This document shows, one piece after another, positions 9,634 to 18,220 of a stretch of 64,000 bases of DNA. Made by a program: the position numbers and the translations under genes. This DNA comes from Nitrosospira multiformis (GTDB lineage: Bacteria; Pseudomonadota; Gammaproteobacteria; Burkholderiales; Nitrosomonadaceae). The DNA lies in the NCBI RefSeq assembly GCF_900111585.1, contig NZ_FOHI01000003.1, positions 124,001 through 188,000 on the forward strand, in the 5' to 3' direction. Position 1 is the first letter of the stretch. Every line of letters begins with the position of its first letter. Under the pieces are notes generated by a model, which saw only the letters and a list, made by a program, of their open reading frames with translations, was not told the DNA's origin and made no database searches.

Positions 9634-11595
9634 ATGAAAAAATTCGGAGGTATGGCGAGAACTTCTTTGCAAGCTCAATCCCCGGGCTCAAACAATAGTC
9701 CCGCAATGGACGAAAAAATGCTGAAAGCGGGACTGGAAGCGGCACGCGGTGCGCTGCTGGCTCAGCAGAGGGAGGATGGCCACTGGTGCTTTCCATTGGA
9801 GGCCGATTGCACGATTCCCGCCGAGTATATACTGATGATGCACTTCATGGATGAAGTGGACCTGGACCTGGAGCTCAGGATTGCCCGTTTTATTCGTGAA
9901 AAACAGGATGCAGCGCACGGAGGCTGGCCGCTCTACTACGGCGGTGAATTCGATCTGAGTTGTTCGGTCAAGGCCTATTATGCTCTGAAAATTGTGGGGG
10001 ACTCACCGGATGCGCCCCACATGGCGCGTGCACGTGCAGCAATTCTGAAGCATGGCGGCGCAGCGAGAGCAAACGTATTTACACGTCTGCTGCTTGCCAT
10101 GTATGACCAGCTTCCCTGGCGAGGCGTGCCATTTGTGCCGGTGGAAATCATACTGTTCCCCAAGTGGTTCCCATTCCATACCAGCAAGGTCGCGTACTGG
10201 TCGCGGACCGTAATGGTTCCGCTGTCTATCCTGTGTAGCCTGAGGGCGCGCGCGGCGAATCCGCGCAAAATCGCCATCGGTGAATTGTTCACGGTACCCC
10301 CGGAGGAGGAGCGGAATTATTTTCCGGTACGTACTGCGCTCAATCGCGTGTTTCTGCTGATCGAGCGCACTCTCTCCCTGCTCGAACCCTTCATACCCAA
10401 AGGGGTGCGCAGATTGGCGCTGCGCCGGGCGGAAAGCTGGATCGTGGAAAGGCTGAACGGCGATTCAGGTCTGGGGGCGATCTTTCCTGCCATGGTGAAT
10501 GCCAGCGAAGCCCTGGCATTGCTTGGATACCCGTATGATCATCCCGCACGCGTGCAATGCCGCAAGGCGCTGCGCCTGCTGCTGGTGGATGAAGGCGAAC
10601 GTACCTGGTGCCAACCCTGTGTTTCCCCAGTATGGGATACCGTCCTGACCTGTCTCGCCTTTCAGGAGGATACGGAGGTCGATCAGCAGCCTATCCGGAA
10701 AGCGCTCGACTGGCTGGTTCCCTGCCAGGTGCTCAATGCGCCGGCGGACTGGCAGGAAGATCATCCCGGATTGCCGGGAGGGGGCTGGGCTTTTCAGTAC
10801 ACAAATCCCCACTATCCCGATCTCGACGATACGGCTGCGGTGGCCTGGGCGCTATACCAGGCCGACCCCAAGGCTTATCAGGAAAGCATCAACCGGGCTG
10901 CCGACTGGCTGGCAGGGATGCAGTCCAGCAACGGTGGGTTTGCGGCTTTCGACAGCGACAATACGTATTACTATCTCAACGAGATCCCGTTTGCCGATCA
11001 TGGGGCGCTCCTTGATCCTCCGACCAGTGATGTTTCCGCCCGCTGTGCGGGTTTTCTCGCCTTGTACGGCCAGTCCAGGCATAAACAGGCGCTGGAACGG
11101 AGTCTGGCATACCTCTTCAATGAACAGGAGGCCAGCGGCGCCTGGTTCGGCCGCTGGGGCAGCAATTATATCTATGGAACGTGGTCCGTGCTGGAGGCCT
11201 TCCGTCTGGCCGGGATAGATACCGGTCATCCTGCCATCCGACGCGCGGTGCACTGGCTCAAATCCGTGCAGCGGGAGGATGGCGGATGGGGAGAAAGTAA
11301 CGACAGCTACCTTTCCCCCCAGCAGGCAGGCCAGTTTCATACCAGTACTTCTTTTCATACCGCATGGGCACTGCTTGCACTGATGGGAGCCGGCGAATGG
11401 CGCAGTCATGAGGTTCACCAGGGAATTGCCTACCTGTTGCGGGAACAGGACAGCGACGGGCTCTGGTATGAGCCCTGGTTTACCGCTCCCGGCTTCCCGC
11501 GGGTTTTCTACCTCAAGTACTACGGGTATACGAAATATTTCCCGGTATGGGCATTGACCCGATTTCATGCATTGAACCGGAAGTTCCCCGCGTGA
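9634..11595 (+). CDS. shc: Squalene-hopene cyclase
   Basis: Shc (HpnF) cyclises squalene to hopene and hopanol on the periplasm-facing or inner surface of the membrane as a monotopic protein. The 653-residue length fits the family. The catalytic acid motif is D396-L-D-D399 (in PDLDDTAAVAWAL). Several QW repeats are visible, for example QREDGHWCFPLEADC near the start, KQDAAHGGWPLYYGG, QSSNGGFAAFD, GSNYIYGTWSVL, QREDGGWGES and EQDSDGLWYEPW. The start at 9634 is chosen because later ATGs (9652, 9706) shorten the N-terminus and 9652 has its GGAGGT directly abutting. The stop overlaps the GTG of hpnG. Upstream, TGAGATTT/AAATCTCA (9426-9446) forms a small hairpin over the mlaA stop. Confidence 0.96.
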   Translation: MKKFGGMARTSLQAQSPGSNNSPAMDEKMLKAGLEAARGALLAQQREDGHWCFPLEADCTIPAEYILMMHFMDEVDLDLELRIARFIREKQDAAHGGWPLYYGGEFDLSCSVKAYYALKIVGDSPDAPHMARARAAILKHGGAARANVFTRLLLAMYDQLPWRGVPFVPVEIILFPKWFPFHTSKVAYWSRTVMVPLSILCSLRARAANPRKIAIGELFTVPPEEERNYFPVRTALNRVFLLIERTLSLLEPFIPKGVRRLALRRAESWIVERLNGDSGLGAIFPAMVNASEALALLGYPYDHPARVQCRKALRLLLVDEGERTWCQPCVSPVWDTVLTCLAFQEDTEVDQQPIRKALDWLVPCQVLNAPADWQEDHPGLPGGGWAFQYTNPHYPDLDDTAAVAWALYQADPKAYQESINRAADWLAGMQSSNGGFAAFDSDNTYYYLNEIPFADHGALLDPPTSDVSARCAGFLALYGQSRHKQALERSLAYLFNEQEASGAWFGRWGSNYIYGTWSVLEAFRLAGIDTGHPAIRRAVHWLKSVQREDGGWGESNDSYLSPQQAGQFHTSTSFHTAWALLALMGAGEWRSHEVHQGIAYLLREQDSDGLWYEPWFTAPGFPRVFYLKYYGYTKYFPVWALTRFHALNRKFPA

Positions 11596-12338
11596 CGGGG
11601 GCCGGCATCATTGTCGCCATGCGGGTGGAGGCGCGTTGCATAACGCCATTGCGCCTCTTCTTTAATCAAAGGACAGATCTCGGGAATGGCGCTGCCGTCT
11701 GGCTTTGTGGAGTGGGGGCAGAGGCGGCCGGCGCAGCCGCAACCGGACTGAAGAATGCAGGAGCTGCTGCGCTGATGAGTTTCGGCTTTGCGGGCGCATT
11801 GCATTCCGGCCTGAATTCCGGAGCGTTGATGCTGCCTGAGTCGATCCATACGGGCGGTTGTCTCCTGCCAGTCGATTTGAATTGGCGCACTCGCCTGCAG
11901 CGATGCCTGCCCGATCAGCTGAATGTAGCAGGTGGAATCCTGGCTGCCAGCAGCAAGGTGCTTACCTCCACTTCTGCGAAACGCGACCTGGCCGAATTGA
12001 CCGGCGCAAACGCAGTAGATATGGAAAGCGGCGCAGTCGCCGAAGTTGCCACGAATGCCGGATTGCCATTCATGGCGGTACGCGCTATTTCAGATCCCCT
12101 CGACTTCTCACCCCCGCGCGTTCTGCTTGAGGCAGTACGGCCGGATGGAAGTCCTCACCTAGGACGCTTGCTGGGGCTGTTACTGAAGCGCTCGCTGACT
12201 CTCGGCACACTACTGCGGCTGGCATCGGACGCGCGTGCCGCGCGCTCTACCTTGTCGACGGTGGTACGATATGCCGATGCGGAAATGCGTGCCGTTCATT
12301 CGCCTGAGCCCTCGCTGGGCGGATATATCGCCAAGTAG
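11592..12338 (+). CDS. hpnG: Hopanoid-associated nucleoside phosphorylase HpnG
   Basis: HpnG releases adenine from adenosylhopane to give ribosylhopane, the step after HpnH. The 248-residue protein has the purine nucleoside phosphorylase / MTAN fold signatures: GAGIIVAMRVEARC at the start, GVGAEAAGAAATGL, SFGFAGAL in the nucleobase pocket, and NAVDMESGAVAEVA with the conserved ME, followed by AVRAISDP. The GTG at 11592 overlaps the shc stop by four bases (GTGA), which implies translational coupling. Starting further upstream inside shc would add 15 residues unrelated to the fold. Together with hpnH at the other end of the cluster it completes ribosylhopane formation. Confidence 0.92.
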   Translation: MTGAGIIVAMRVEARCITPLRLFFNQRTDLGNGAAVWLCGVGAEAAGAAATGLKNAGAAALMSFGFAGALHSGLNSGALMLPESIHTGGCLLPVDLNWRTRLQRCLPDQLNVAGGILAASSKVLTSTSAKRDLAELTGANAVDMESGAVAEVATNAGLPFMAVRAISDPLDFSPPRVLLEAVRPDGSPHLGRLLGLLLKRSLTLGTLLRLASDARAARSTLSTVVRYADAEMRAVHSPEPSLGGYIAK

Positions 12339-12440
12339 CAAGCTGTTGGCTCTGATCGTTCTTGAAGTGTGTGATCAGCGTGTAAACTTCCCGCAGTGGA
12401 TGTCTAATGCCTGCCGGTGCATTGGAAATCCAATAATGTC

Positions 12441-12470
12441 TTGAGAATTCACCCTGTTAAAGAGTAAAAT
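12441..12470 (+). promoter_or_regulatory. Sigma-70 promoter for rpsO-pnp
   Basis: TTGAGA (12441-12446) and TAAAAT (12465-12470) are separated by 18 bases and sit about 35 bases before the rpsO start. This is a good match to the housekeeping consensus by eye. Confidence 0.7.
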
Positions 12471-12505
12471 GTCGCCCTTTCGCATCAGGCGTAATGGAGA
12501 GTAGC

Positions 12506-12775
12506 ATGGCAGTCACAACCGATCAAAAAGCACAGGTGGTGCACGATTATCAACGGGCCGCAGGAGACACGGGTTCTCCCGAAGTGCAGGTGGCGTTACT
12601 GACCGCTCGTATCAACGATCTGGCCGATCATTTCAAAACGCATGTCAAGGATCATCACTCCCGCCGCGGTTTGCTGCGGATGGTAAGCCGTCGGCGCAAG
12701 CTGCTCGATTATTTGAAGCAGAACAGTGTGGAGAGCTACCGGACGCTGATAGAACGGCTTGGCCTGCGTAAATAA
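12506..12775 (+). CDS. rpsO: Ribosomal protein S15 (uS15)
   Basis: S15 binds the central domain of 16S rRNA in early 30S assembly and bridges to the large subunit. The 89-residue length is exact for the family, with the signatures [30 protein letters not shown] and [13 protein letters not shown]. The ATG at 12506 follows GGAGA with proper spacing. The ATG at 12494 lies upstream of that site and would add MESS. It precedes pnp, the usual rpsO-pnp order. Confidence 0.97.
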   Translation: MAVTTDQKAQVVHDYQRAAGDTGSPEVQVALLTARINDLADHFKTHVKDHHSRRGLLRMVSRRRKLLDYLKQNSVESYRTLIERLGLRK

Positions 12776-12850
12776 AAGTAAATCCCCGATTGAGATAGCA
12801 GCGGAATAACCTATTGCTTCCTTGAGCATCGGAATGGCTTCCGCTTGTAT

Positions 12851-12864
12851 CGGTTGCGCAACCG
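12851..12864. repeat. 14-bp perfect palindrome in the rpsO-pnp spacer
   Basis: CGGTTGCGCAACCG is a perfect palindrome 54 bases before the pnp start. In enterobacteria the rpsO-pnp spacer carries RNA structure used in processing and autoregulation of pnp. A similar role here is only a guess, since a 5-bp stem is short. Confidence 0.4.
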
Positions 12865-12918
12865 CGGCTATGGTGCCTGGAGCGAAACCGGAATGATTTA
12901 ATCGAAAAGGGCAGTTAA

Positions 12919-15024
12919 TTGAAAATTAAGAAAAGTGTTACGTACGGGTCTCATCAGCTAACATTCGAAACCGGAGAAATAGCAAGACAAGCCCATGCCG
13001 CCATTATGGTCAGCATGGGCGATACCGTCGTCCTGGTTACCGTGGTAGGTGCAAAAAGCGCCAAGCAGGGGCAGGATTTCTTTCCCCTGACGGTGGACTA
13101 TCAGGAAAGGAGCTATGCGGCTGGCCGAATACCCGGTAGTTTTTTCAAACGTGAAGGCCGTCCCTCCGAAAAGGAAATTCTTACCTCCCGTCTGATCGAT
13201 CGCCCGATCCGTCCTCTTTTTCCTGAAAATTTCTACAACGAAGTGCAGGTGGTAGCCACCGTCCTGTCTTCCGATAACGAAGTAGATGCCGATATTCCCG
13301 CCATGCTGGGCGCATCTGCCGCGCTGGTGCTCTCGGGCATTCCGTTCAACGGGCCTATCGGCGCCGCTCGGGTTGGCTACATCAATGGCGAATATGTATT
13401 GAATCCCGATACCAGCGCGCTGAAGCAGACACAGCTGAATCTGGTCGTGGCTGGCACACGGCAGGCTGTGCTGATGGTGGAATCCGATGCGATGGAGCTG
13501 TCGGAGGACGTCATGCTGGGCGCCATCGTTTATGGTCATCAGCAAATGCAGGTTGCCATCGATGCGATCAATGAACTGGCGGATGAGGCGGGCGTGACCG
13601 CATGGGATTGGGAGCCTCCTGCAAGAGACCCTGCGCTAGCCATTAAAATTGCGGAACTGGCGGAGAATGATTTACGTGCCGCTTTCCGCCAGAAGCAGAA
13701 GCAGGTAAGGTCCGAGACCATAGACAGCATCTGGACAAGAGTCTTTACCGAACTCGGTGTCGAAGATGGCGAAGGTCCTGATGCCCAGGCGGTGAAGGAG
13801 GCCTGTTTTGCGCTGGAATCGAGAATCGTGCGTTCGCAGATTCTGGATGGCGAACCGCGCATCGATGGACGTGATACCCGCACCGTCCGGCCAATAACGA
13901 TTCGTACCGGCCTCCTGCCGCGGACCCACGGTTCAGCATTATTTACCCGCGGAGAAACCCAGGCGCTGGTAGTTGCAACGCTGGGAACCGGCCGCGATGA
14001 GCAGAAAATCGATGCTCTCCAGGGAGATTACTCCGAGCGTTTCATGCTTCACTACAACATGCCTCCCTACGCCACCGGAGAGACGGGACGGGTTGGAACA
14101 CCCAAGCGGCGTGAAATTGGGCACGGACGTTTGGCAAAACGAGCCCTGGTTGCAGTTCTGCCTTCCCCGGAAGAGTTTGGCTATTCGCTTCGCGTGGTTT
14201 CTGAAATTACTGAATCCAATGGCTCCAGTTCCATGGCATCCGTTTGCGGCGGCTGCCTTGCATTGATGGATGCCGGTGTGCCCCTGAAGGGGCACGTGGC
14301 GGGTATTGCCATGGGGCTCATCAAGGAAGGCAATCGGTTTGCCGTACTCAGTGATATTCTGGGTGATGAAGATCACCTGGGCGACATGGATTTCAAGGTG
14401 GCGGGTACCGAAAATGGCATTACCGCCCTGCAGATGGATATCAAGATTCAGGGGATTACCAAAGAGATCCTGCATGCTGCCCTGGTACAGGCAAGGGAAG
14501 GACGGATACATATTCTCACAATCATGAAGCAGGTGTTGCCGGCCAGACGCGAGGATATCTCGGAGCATGCTCCCCGTATCATCAAGATCAGAATCAATCC
14601 CGAGAAAATACGTGACGTCATAGGGAAAGGGGGCGCAGTGATCCGTGCGCTTACCGAAGAGACAGGCACCACCATCGATATTACGGACGATGGCACCGTC
14701 ATGATTGCATGTGTCAACGCGGAGGGCGGTGAGCTGGCGAAAAAACGGATCGAAGACATCACGGCCGAAGTTGAAGTGGGGCGGGTATACGACGGAACAG
14801 TACTGAAGCTTCTGGATTTTGGCGCCATCGTCAGCGTCCTGCCCGGCAAGGACGGCCTGCTGCATATCTCGCAAATCGCCAATGAGCGCGTCAACAATGT
14901 CGGCGACCACCTCAAGGAAGGACAGGTAGTGCGGGTGAAGGTCCTGGAAGCTGACGACAAGGGAAGGTTGCGTCTCAGCATGAAAGCGGTTGCCACCGAC
15001 GTGACGGACAACGCCGTCACCTGA
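12919..15024 (+). CDS. pnp: Polyribonucleotide nucleotidyltransferase (PNPase)
   Basis: PNPase degrades RNA 3' to 5' by phosphorolysis, as a trimer and often within the degradosome. The 701 residues hold two RNase PH domains (about 10-230 and 310-530, the second with [19 protein letters not shown] and [15 protein letters not shown]), a KH domain near 555-615 ([21 protein letters not shown]) and an S1 domain near 620-690 ([29 protein letters not shown]). The start is a TTG at 12919, with GGGCA about 8 bases upstream. No nearby ATG gives the conserved N-terminus. A rare start codon may help keep this autoregulated gene at a low level. It is probably co-transcribed with rpsO. Confidence 0.96.
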   Translation: MKIKKSVTYGSHQLTFETGEIARQAHAAIMVSMGDTVVLVTVVGAKSAKQGQDFFPLTVDYQERSYAAGRIPGSFFKREGRPSEKEILTSRLIDRPIRPLFPENFYNEVQVVATVLSSDNEVDADIPAMLGASAALVLSGIPFNGPIGAARVGYINGEYVLNPDTSALKQTQLNLVVAGTRQAVLMVESDAMELSEDVMLGAIVYGHQQMQVAIDAINELADEAGVTAWDWEPPARDPALAIKIAELAENDLRAAFRQKQKQVRSETIDSIWTRVFTELGVEDGEGPDAQAVKEACFALESRIVRSQILDGEPRIDGRDTRTVRPITIRTGLLPRTHGSALFTRGETQALVVATLGTGRDEQKIDALQGDYSERFMLHYNMPPYATGETGRVGTPKRREIGHGRLAKRALVAVLPSPEEFGYSLRVVSEITESNGSSSMASVCGGCLALMDAGVPLKGHVAGIAMGLIKEGNRFAVLSDILGDEDHLGDMDFKVAGTENGITALQMDIKIQGITKEILHAALVQAREGRIHILTIMKQVLPARREDISEHAPRIIKIRINPEKIRDVIGKGGAVIRALTEETGTTIDITDDGTVMIACVNAEGGELAKKRIEDITAEVEVGRVYDGTVLKLLDFGAIVSVLPGKDGLLHISQIANERVNNVGDHLKEGQVVRVKVLEADDKGRLRLSMKAVATDVTDNAVT

Positions 15025-15153
15025 TGGCGGAGCAGAGAGAAGAATTTTCTACAAAGAGCAGCCGCCATTTTTTTCTGTGCGGTTCCTCGCCCTCTTATCT
15101 CAGTCTTTTCTCCTGTATCTTCCGGTTTTTTTGAAGTCAGCTTAGTTAGTTGT

Positions 15154-15201
15154 CTTCCCGGAATAAAAGCCCCATCGAGAGGAGTCTTTTATTCCGGGAA
15201 G
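15154..15201. repeat. Perfect 16-bp inverted repeat between convergent pnp and dksA
   Basis: CTTCCCGGAATAAAAG (15154-15169) is the exact reverse complement of CTTTTATTCCGGGAAG (15186-15201), with a 16-base loop. It lies between the 3' ends of pnp (+) and dksA (-), where a bidirectional terminator is expected. The T and A runs are inside the stem rather than after it, so it is not a textbook intrinsic terminator. Nearby, a 12-base sequence TTATCTGCAGAA occurs twice (15218-15229 and 15231-15242). Confidence 0.8.
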
Positions 15202-15266
15202 GCAATGAAGTACTTCGTTATCTGCAGAACTTATCTGCAGAATCTAAGTGAAAAGCAGGCAGGTGT

Positions 15267-15689
15267 TTATTTCGCGACTTGCTTTTCCCTTATTTCATCC
15301 AAGGTCTTACAGTCGATGCAGAGTGTAGCGGTGGGACGGGCTTCAAGGCGCTTTAAACCGATTTCCACCCCGCAGCTTTCGCAATAGCCGTAATCTCCAG
15401 TATCTATTTTTGCGATCGTTTCCTCTATCTTTTTGATCAGCTTACGTTCGCGGTCACGATTTCTTAATTCAAGCGCCATGTCCGACTCCTGGCTGGCGCG
15501 GTCGTTAGGATCAGCAAATATTGTGGCTTCATCCTGCATAGTGTGAACCGTGCGATCGATATCCTGTCCCAATTCAAACTTGATGCCTTCCAGAATATTG
15601 CGGAAATGCATAAGCTGCTGGGCACTCATGTAACTTTCTCCCTTCGAGGGTATGTAGGGAGTGGCTTGTTTATACATTTCTTGCGGCAT
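15267..15689 (-). CDS. dksA: RNA polymerase-binding transcription factor DksA
   Basis: DksA enters the RNA polymerase secondary channel and, with ppGpp, represses rRNA promoters and activates amino-acid promoters. The 140-residue product has a coiled coil with the tip motif [11 protein letters not shown] (the essential acidic pair and alanine) and a C4 zinc finger formed by CESC and CIDC. It ends in EIREKQVAK. The frame is open 15 codons further upstream (to 15734), but the ATG at 15689 has AAAGGAAA about 8-15 bases before it and gives the family N-terminus. It stands alone between convergent pnp and the divergent EF-hand operon. Confidence 0.95.
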   Translation of the reverse strand: MPQEMYKQATPYIPSKGESYMSAQQLMHFRNILEGIKFELGQDIDRTVHTMQDEATIFADPNDRASQESDMALELRNRDRERKLIKKIEETIAKIDTGDYGYCESCGVEIGLKRLEARPTATLCIDCKTLDEIREKQVAK

Positions 15690-16134
15690 AGTCAGTATTT
15701 CCTTTCCATTGCTGGGTGACGTGTAACAATGCAACTGCTATTTAAAAACAACCCATTATACAGATAACTCATCTCCGGTTCAGTTGATGCGCTCTGAGAG
15801 CAAGACGGTTGGCAGAAACTTGTCAAGGTTTCGCCAGGAATGGAATCCCACAGTTTAGCTTAAGAACGAGGCTCTCATCCTCCTGTTCATGACAAAACCC
15901 CAGCCTCTTCACGTTCAACTCCCTGTGGAACATATAGGGGGGCACATGAGGCACACGAATTCTTGCAGAATTTTTAGTCCTTGAATACCCCCGCAAGAAA
16001 TAAATACATTATTTTGCTGCAAGCCTCTCCGGGAGAGTTTCTTGTTCCTAATGCACTGCAGGATCAGTGGAATCGGCTCCCGTTCCTGTCAAACTGTGAC
16101 ATAATATTTTTTCCAGATTCAAGGAGAACCAACT
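15690..16134. promoter_or_regulatory. Divergent intergenic region between dksA and the EF-hand/MNIO operon
   Basis: These 445 bases should contain the promoters of dksA (leftward) and of the metallophore-like operon (rightward). A strong ribosome site AAGGAG is at 16121-16126. CATAAT at 16100-16105 could be a -10 element but lacks a good -35. GGAAT (16069) followed 14 bases later by GTC (16088) faintly resembles an ECF-sigma promoter. Neither is convincing. A short open frame starting at 15981 overlaps the operon and is not supported. Confidence 0.4.
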
Positions 16135-16548
16135 GTGCAAGACAAAAAATCCACGATTTCCATCGTCATAGGTTCGGTCCTTGCTACCGGCCTCAGCACC
16201 TCCCCCATTGTTTTCGCGGGCGACAGTGAGGCGGACAGCAAGACAAGCAATCCTTTCGTCATGCAGTCGTTAAACGAGCGTTATGTAGTGGCTTACGCCG
16301 ACCGGGTGGACCCCAGCAAATATGGGGCAGGCGCAAAAGCGGCGGAGGGAAATTGCGGCATGTCGCTGGCGGACAAGAACAAAGACAATAAAGTGACCAA
16401 GGAAGAATTTATCAAGCATCACGAAGGCATCTTCGACAAGATTGACGCGAACAAGGATGGAGCCGTCGACCAGGTGGAAGCGGACAGCTTTGCAAAAAGC
16501 AGGGCCGGTGGCGGAACAGCAGCGCCTCATGGCCAGATGAAGAAATAA
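16135..16548 (+). CDS. Secreted EF-hand protein with a single EGNCG cysteine; probable bufferin/HvfA-type RiPP precursor
   Basis: The 137-residue product starts at a GTG 8 bases after AAGGAG. It has a Sec signal peptide (about residues 1-28, ending SPIVFA), a linker, then E71-G-N-C74-G-M. Two EF-hand loops follow, DKNKDNKVTKEE and DANKDGAVDQVE, both with the D-x-N-x-D spacing of calcium or metal ligands, and a polar tail closes it. C74 is the only cysteine. MNIO (DUF692) precursors of the bufferin/HvfA type carry EGKCG-like motifs whose cysteine is modified to an oxazolone-thioamide-type product, so EGNCG is the likely modification site. The MNIO gene begins 6 bases after the stop and DUF2063 follows, which is strong context. 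Role in metal binding or stress is inferred. Confidence 0.82.
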   Translation: MQDKKSTISIVIGSVLATGLSTSPIVFAGDSEADSKTSNPFVMQSLNERYVVAYADRVDPSKYGAGAKAAEGNCGMSLADKNKDNKVTKEEFIKHHEGIFDKIDANKDGAVDQVEADSFAKSRAGGGTAAPHGQMKK

Positions 16549-16554
16549 TTCGAC

Positions 16555-17409
16555 ATGCAACAGTTCCCACGCCTCGCCCGCGTGGGGCTGGGCTTCCGGC
16601 GGGAGCTCATTCCTGCGCTGAAAAGCGGCGTCCCCGACACCATCGATTTTTTCGAGATCGCCCCCGAGAACTGGATCGACCTTGGCGGAGGTGCGGCACG
16701 GGATCTGCTTTTTTTTACCGAGCGCTACCCTTTTGTCTGCCATGGCCTTTCCCTTTCAATCGGTGGTCCTGCTCCCCTGGACGAAGTGCTGCTGCAAAAG
16801 ATTCGCCAGTTCCTCGATCAGCACCGGATACCTCTTTATACGGAACATCTTTCCTACTGCTCTGATGACGGTCACCTGTACGATCTGCTTCCGATCCCTT
16901 TTACGGAGGAAGCGATAAAATATGTCGCTGAACGCGTTCGCCGTACCCAGGATATTCTCGAGCGGCGTATCGCATTGGAAAATGCATCGTTTTATGTCGC
17001 TTCGCCTATCAACGATATGAGTGAATTGGACTTTATCCGGGCTGTGTTGCTGGAGGCGGATTGTGATCTTCATCTCGATGTCAATAACGTTTACGTCAAC
17101 AGCATTAACCACGACTACGATCCCGTGGACTTCATCCGTGCCTTGCCTTCCGATCGCATCGTGTATATGCACATGGCCGGGCATCATAAGGAGGCGGAGA
17201 ATCTTATCATCGATACTCACGGCGCCGATGTAATCGATCCGGTATGGTCGCTGCTGGATCAAACCTACGGAATGCACGGTGTTGCGCCGACTTTGCTCGA
17301 GCGTGACTTCAATATTCCTCCGCTCGACCAGTTGATGCGGGAAGTGCAAGGCATCGCACTAATCCAGGCGCGGCATGCGCATTCAGGCGATGTCTGTTCA
17401 GCTACCTGA
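16555..17409 (+). CDS. bufB: DUF692 / MNIO-family multinuclear non-heme iron oxygenase (BufB/HvfB-like)
   Basis: MNIO enzymes have a TIM-barrel fold holding two or three iron ions and oxidatively modify cysteines in ribosomal precursor peptides. The 284-residue protein shows the family motifs in order: VGLGFRRE, FEIAPENW, HGLSLSIGG, TEHLSYC, IALENASFY, DVNNVYVNSINH, VYMHMAGHH, DTHGADV and LLERDFNIPP. The histidine, aspartate, glutamate and asparagine ligands in these motifs all appear present. It starts 6 bases after the EF-hand precursor and overlaps the DUF2063 gene, giving a tight three-gene operon. The substrate is most likely C74 of the upstream peptide. Confidence 0.93.
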   Translation: MQQFPRLARVGLGFRRELIPALKSGVPDTIDFFEIAPENWIDLGGGAARDLLFFTERYPFVCHGLSLSIGGPAPLDEVLLQKIRQFLDQHRIPLYTEHLSYCSDDGHLYDLLPIPFTEEAIKYVAERVRRTQDILERRIALENASFYVASPINDMSELDFIRAVLLEADCDLHLDVNNVYVNSINHDYDPVDFIRALPSDRIVYMHMAGHHKEAENLIIDTHGADVIDPVWSLLDQTYGMHGVAPTLLERDFNIPPLDQLMREVQGIALIQARHAHSGDVCSAT

Positions 17410-18148
17410 ATTTCAGCGCTTCCAGTATGCCTTCACTGCGCACCTTCGCAATCCCCGGGCAAAGCCTGTTCCACCTGGACTCGACGCGCAGCGGATGCGC
17501 ATATACGACAGACTGGTTTACGAGAATCTCGACGGCTTTCTTCTCAGATGCTTCCCGGTGACTCGAGATGTGCTGGGGTCGCGACGATGGTCGAGGCTGG
17601 TACGTGCCTTTCTCATTGCGCATCGTAGCCGTTCTCCCCTTTTTCATCAGATAGCCGGTGAGTTTATAGAATTTCTGGGGAGTAAAGGCGTCATCCCTGA
17701 AAACTATCCGGGGTTCCTCCTGGAGCTTGCGCACTACGAATGGGTGGAACTGGCATTGTCCATTTCAACGGACATGCCCGATTGGAAGACGATCGATGCC
17801 GCCGGTAATCTGCTCGAGGGGCGGCCTCTTTTGAATCCGGTGCTTGCCAATCTTTGCTATCACTGGCCCGTCCATCATATCCGTCCACGCGCTCGCATCG
17901 ACCCGGCAAAAACTTACTTGCTGCTGTTTCGTGACGCGGATGACGAGATTCAATTTTCAGAAATCAACGCCTTTACCGCGCGTTTGATAGATCTGCTTGC
18001 ACTGGAAGAGCATACCGGGCAGGCCGCTCTTGAAGTCATCACGACCGAAAGCGGGCATCCCTCACCCGAAGTCGTGATGCAGGGCGGCGAGAAGATCATG
18101 ATTGATCTTCAGGCTCGGGGCGCATTACTGGGTATTGCCAGAGAGTAA
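17375..18148 (+). CDS. bufC: DUF2063-family partner protein of the MNIO enzyme (BufC/HvfC-like)
   Basis: DUF2063 proteins accompany DUF692 enzymes; their N-terminal part is thought to recognise the precursor leader and present it to the oxygenase. The 257-residue product has the typical opening (LPEFQRFQYAFTAHLRNP, RMRIYDRLVYENLDGFL) with the conserved YRxLV/YxNL-type helix and FPVTRDVLG. Further on come LLELAHYEWVELAL and the C-terminal half with YLLLFRDADDEIQF. The frame begins at the ATG at 17375, overlapping bufB by 35 bases. The ATG at 17390 is an alternative that removes five residues. Overlap implies coupled translation and a stoichiometric complex. Confidence 0.88.
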   Translation: MRIQAMSVQLPEFQRFQYAFTAHLRNPRAKPVPPGLDAQRMRIYDRLVYENLDGFLLRCFPVTRDVLGSRRWSRLVRAFLIAHRSRSPLFHQIAGEFIEFLGSKGVIPENYPGFLLELAHYEWVELALSISTDMPDWKTIDAAGNLLEGRPLLNPVLANLCYHWPVHHIRPRARIDPAKTYLLLFRDADDEIQFSEINAFTARLIDLLALEEHTGQAALEVITTESGHPSPEVVMQGGEKIMIDLQARGALLGIARE

Positions 18149-18220
18149 GTGTTTTTCGTTCGACTCACGCGAGACAGGCAGAATGTCCGCCTGATTTTTA
18201 TCCTATTTGTGTAAGTTGCC

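Noticed and set aside
13939-14910. 323-residue minus-strand frame opposite pnp
   Set aside because: Antisense to a highly conserved PNPase with no ribosome site or recognisable motif.
15981-16229. 82-residue frame before the EF-hand peptide
   Set aside because: Overlaps the signal-peptide region of the supported EF-hand gene in another frame and has no ribosome site.
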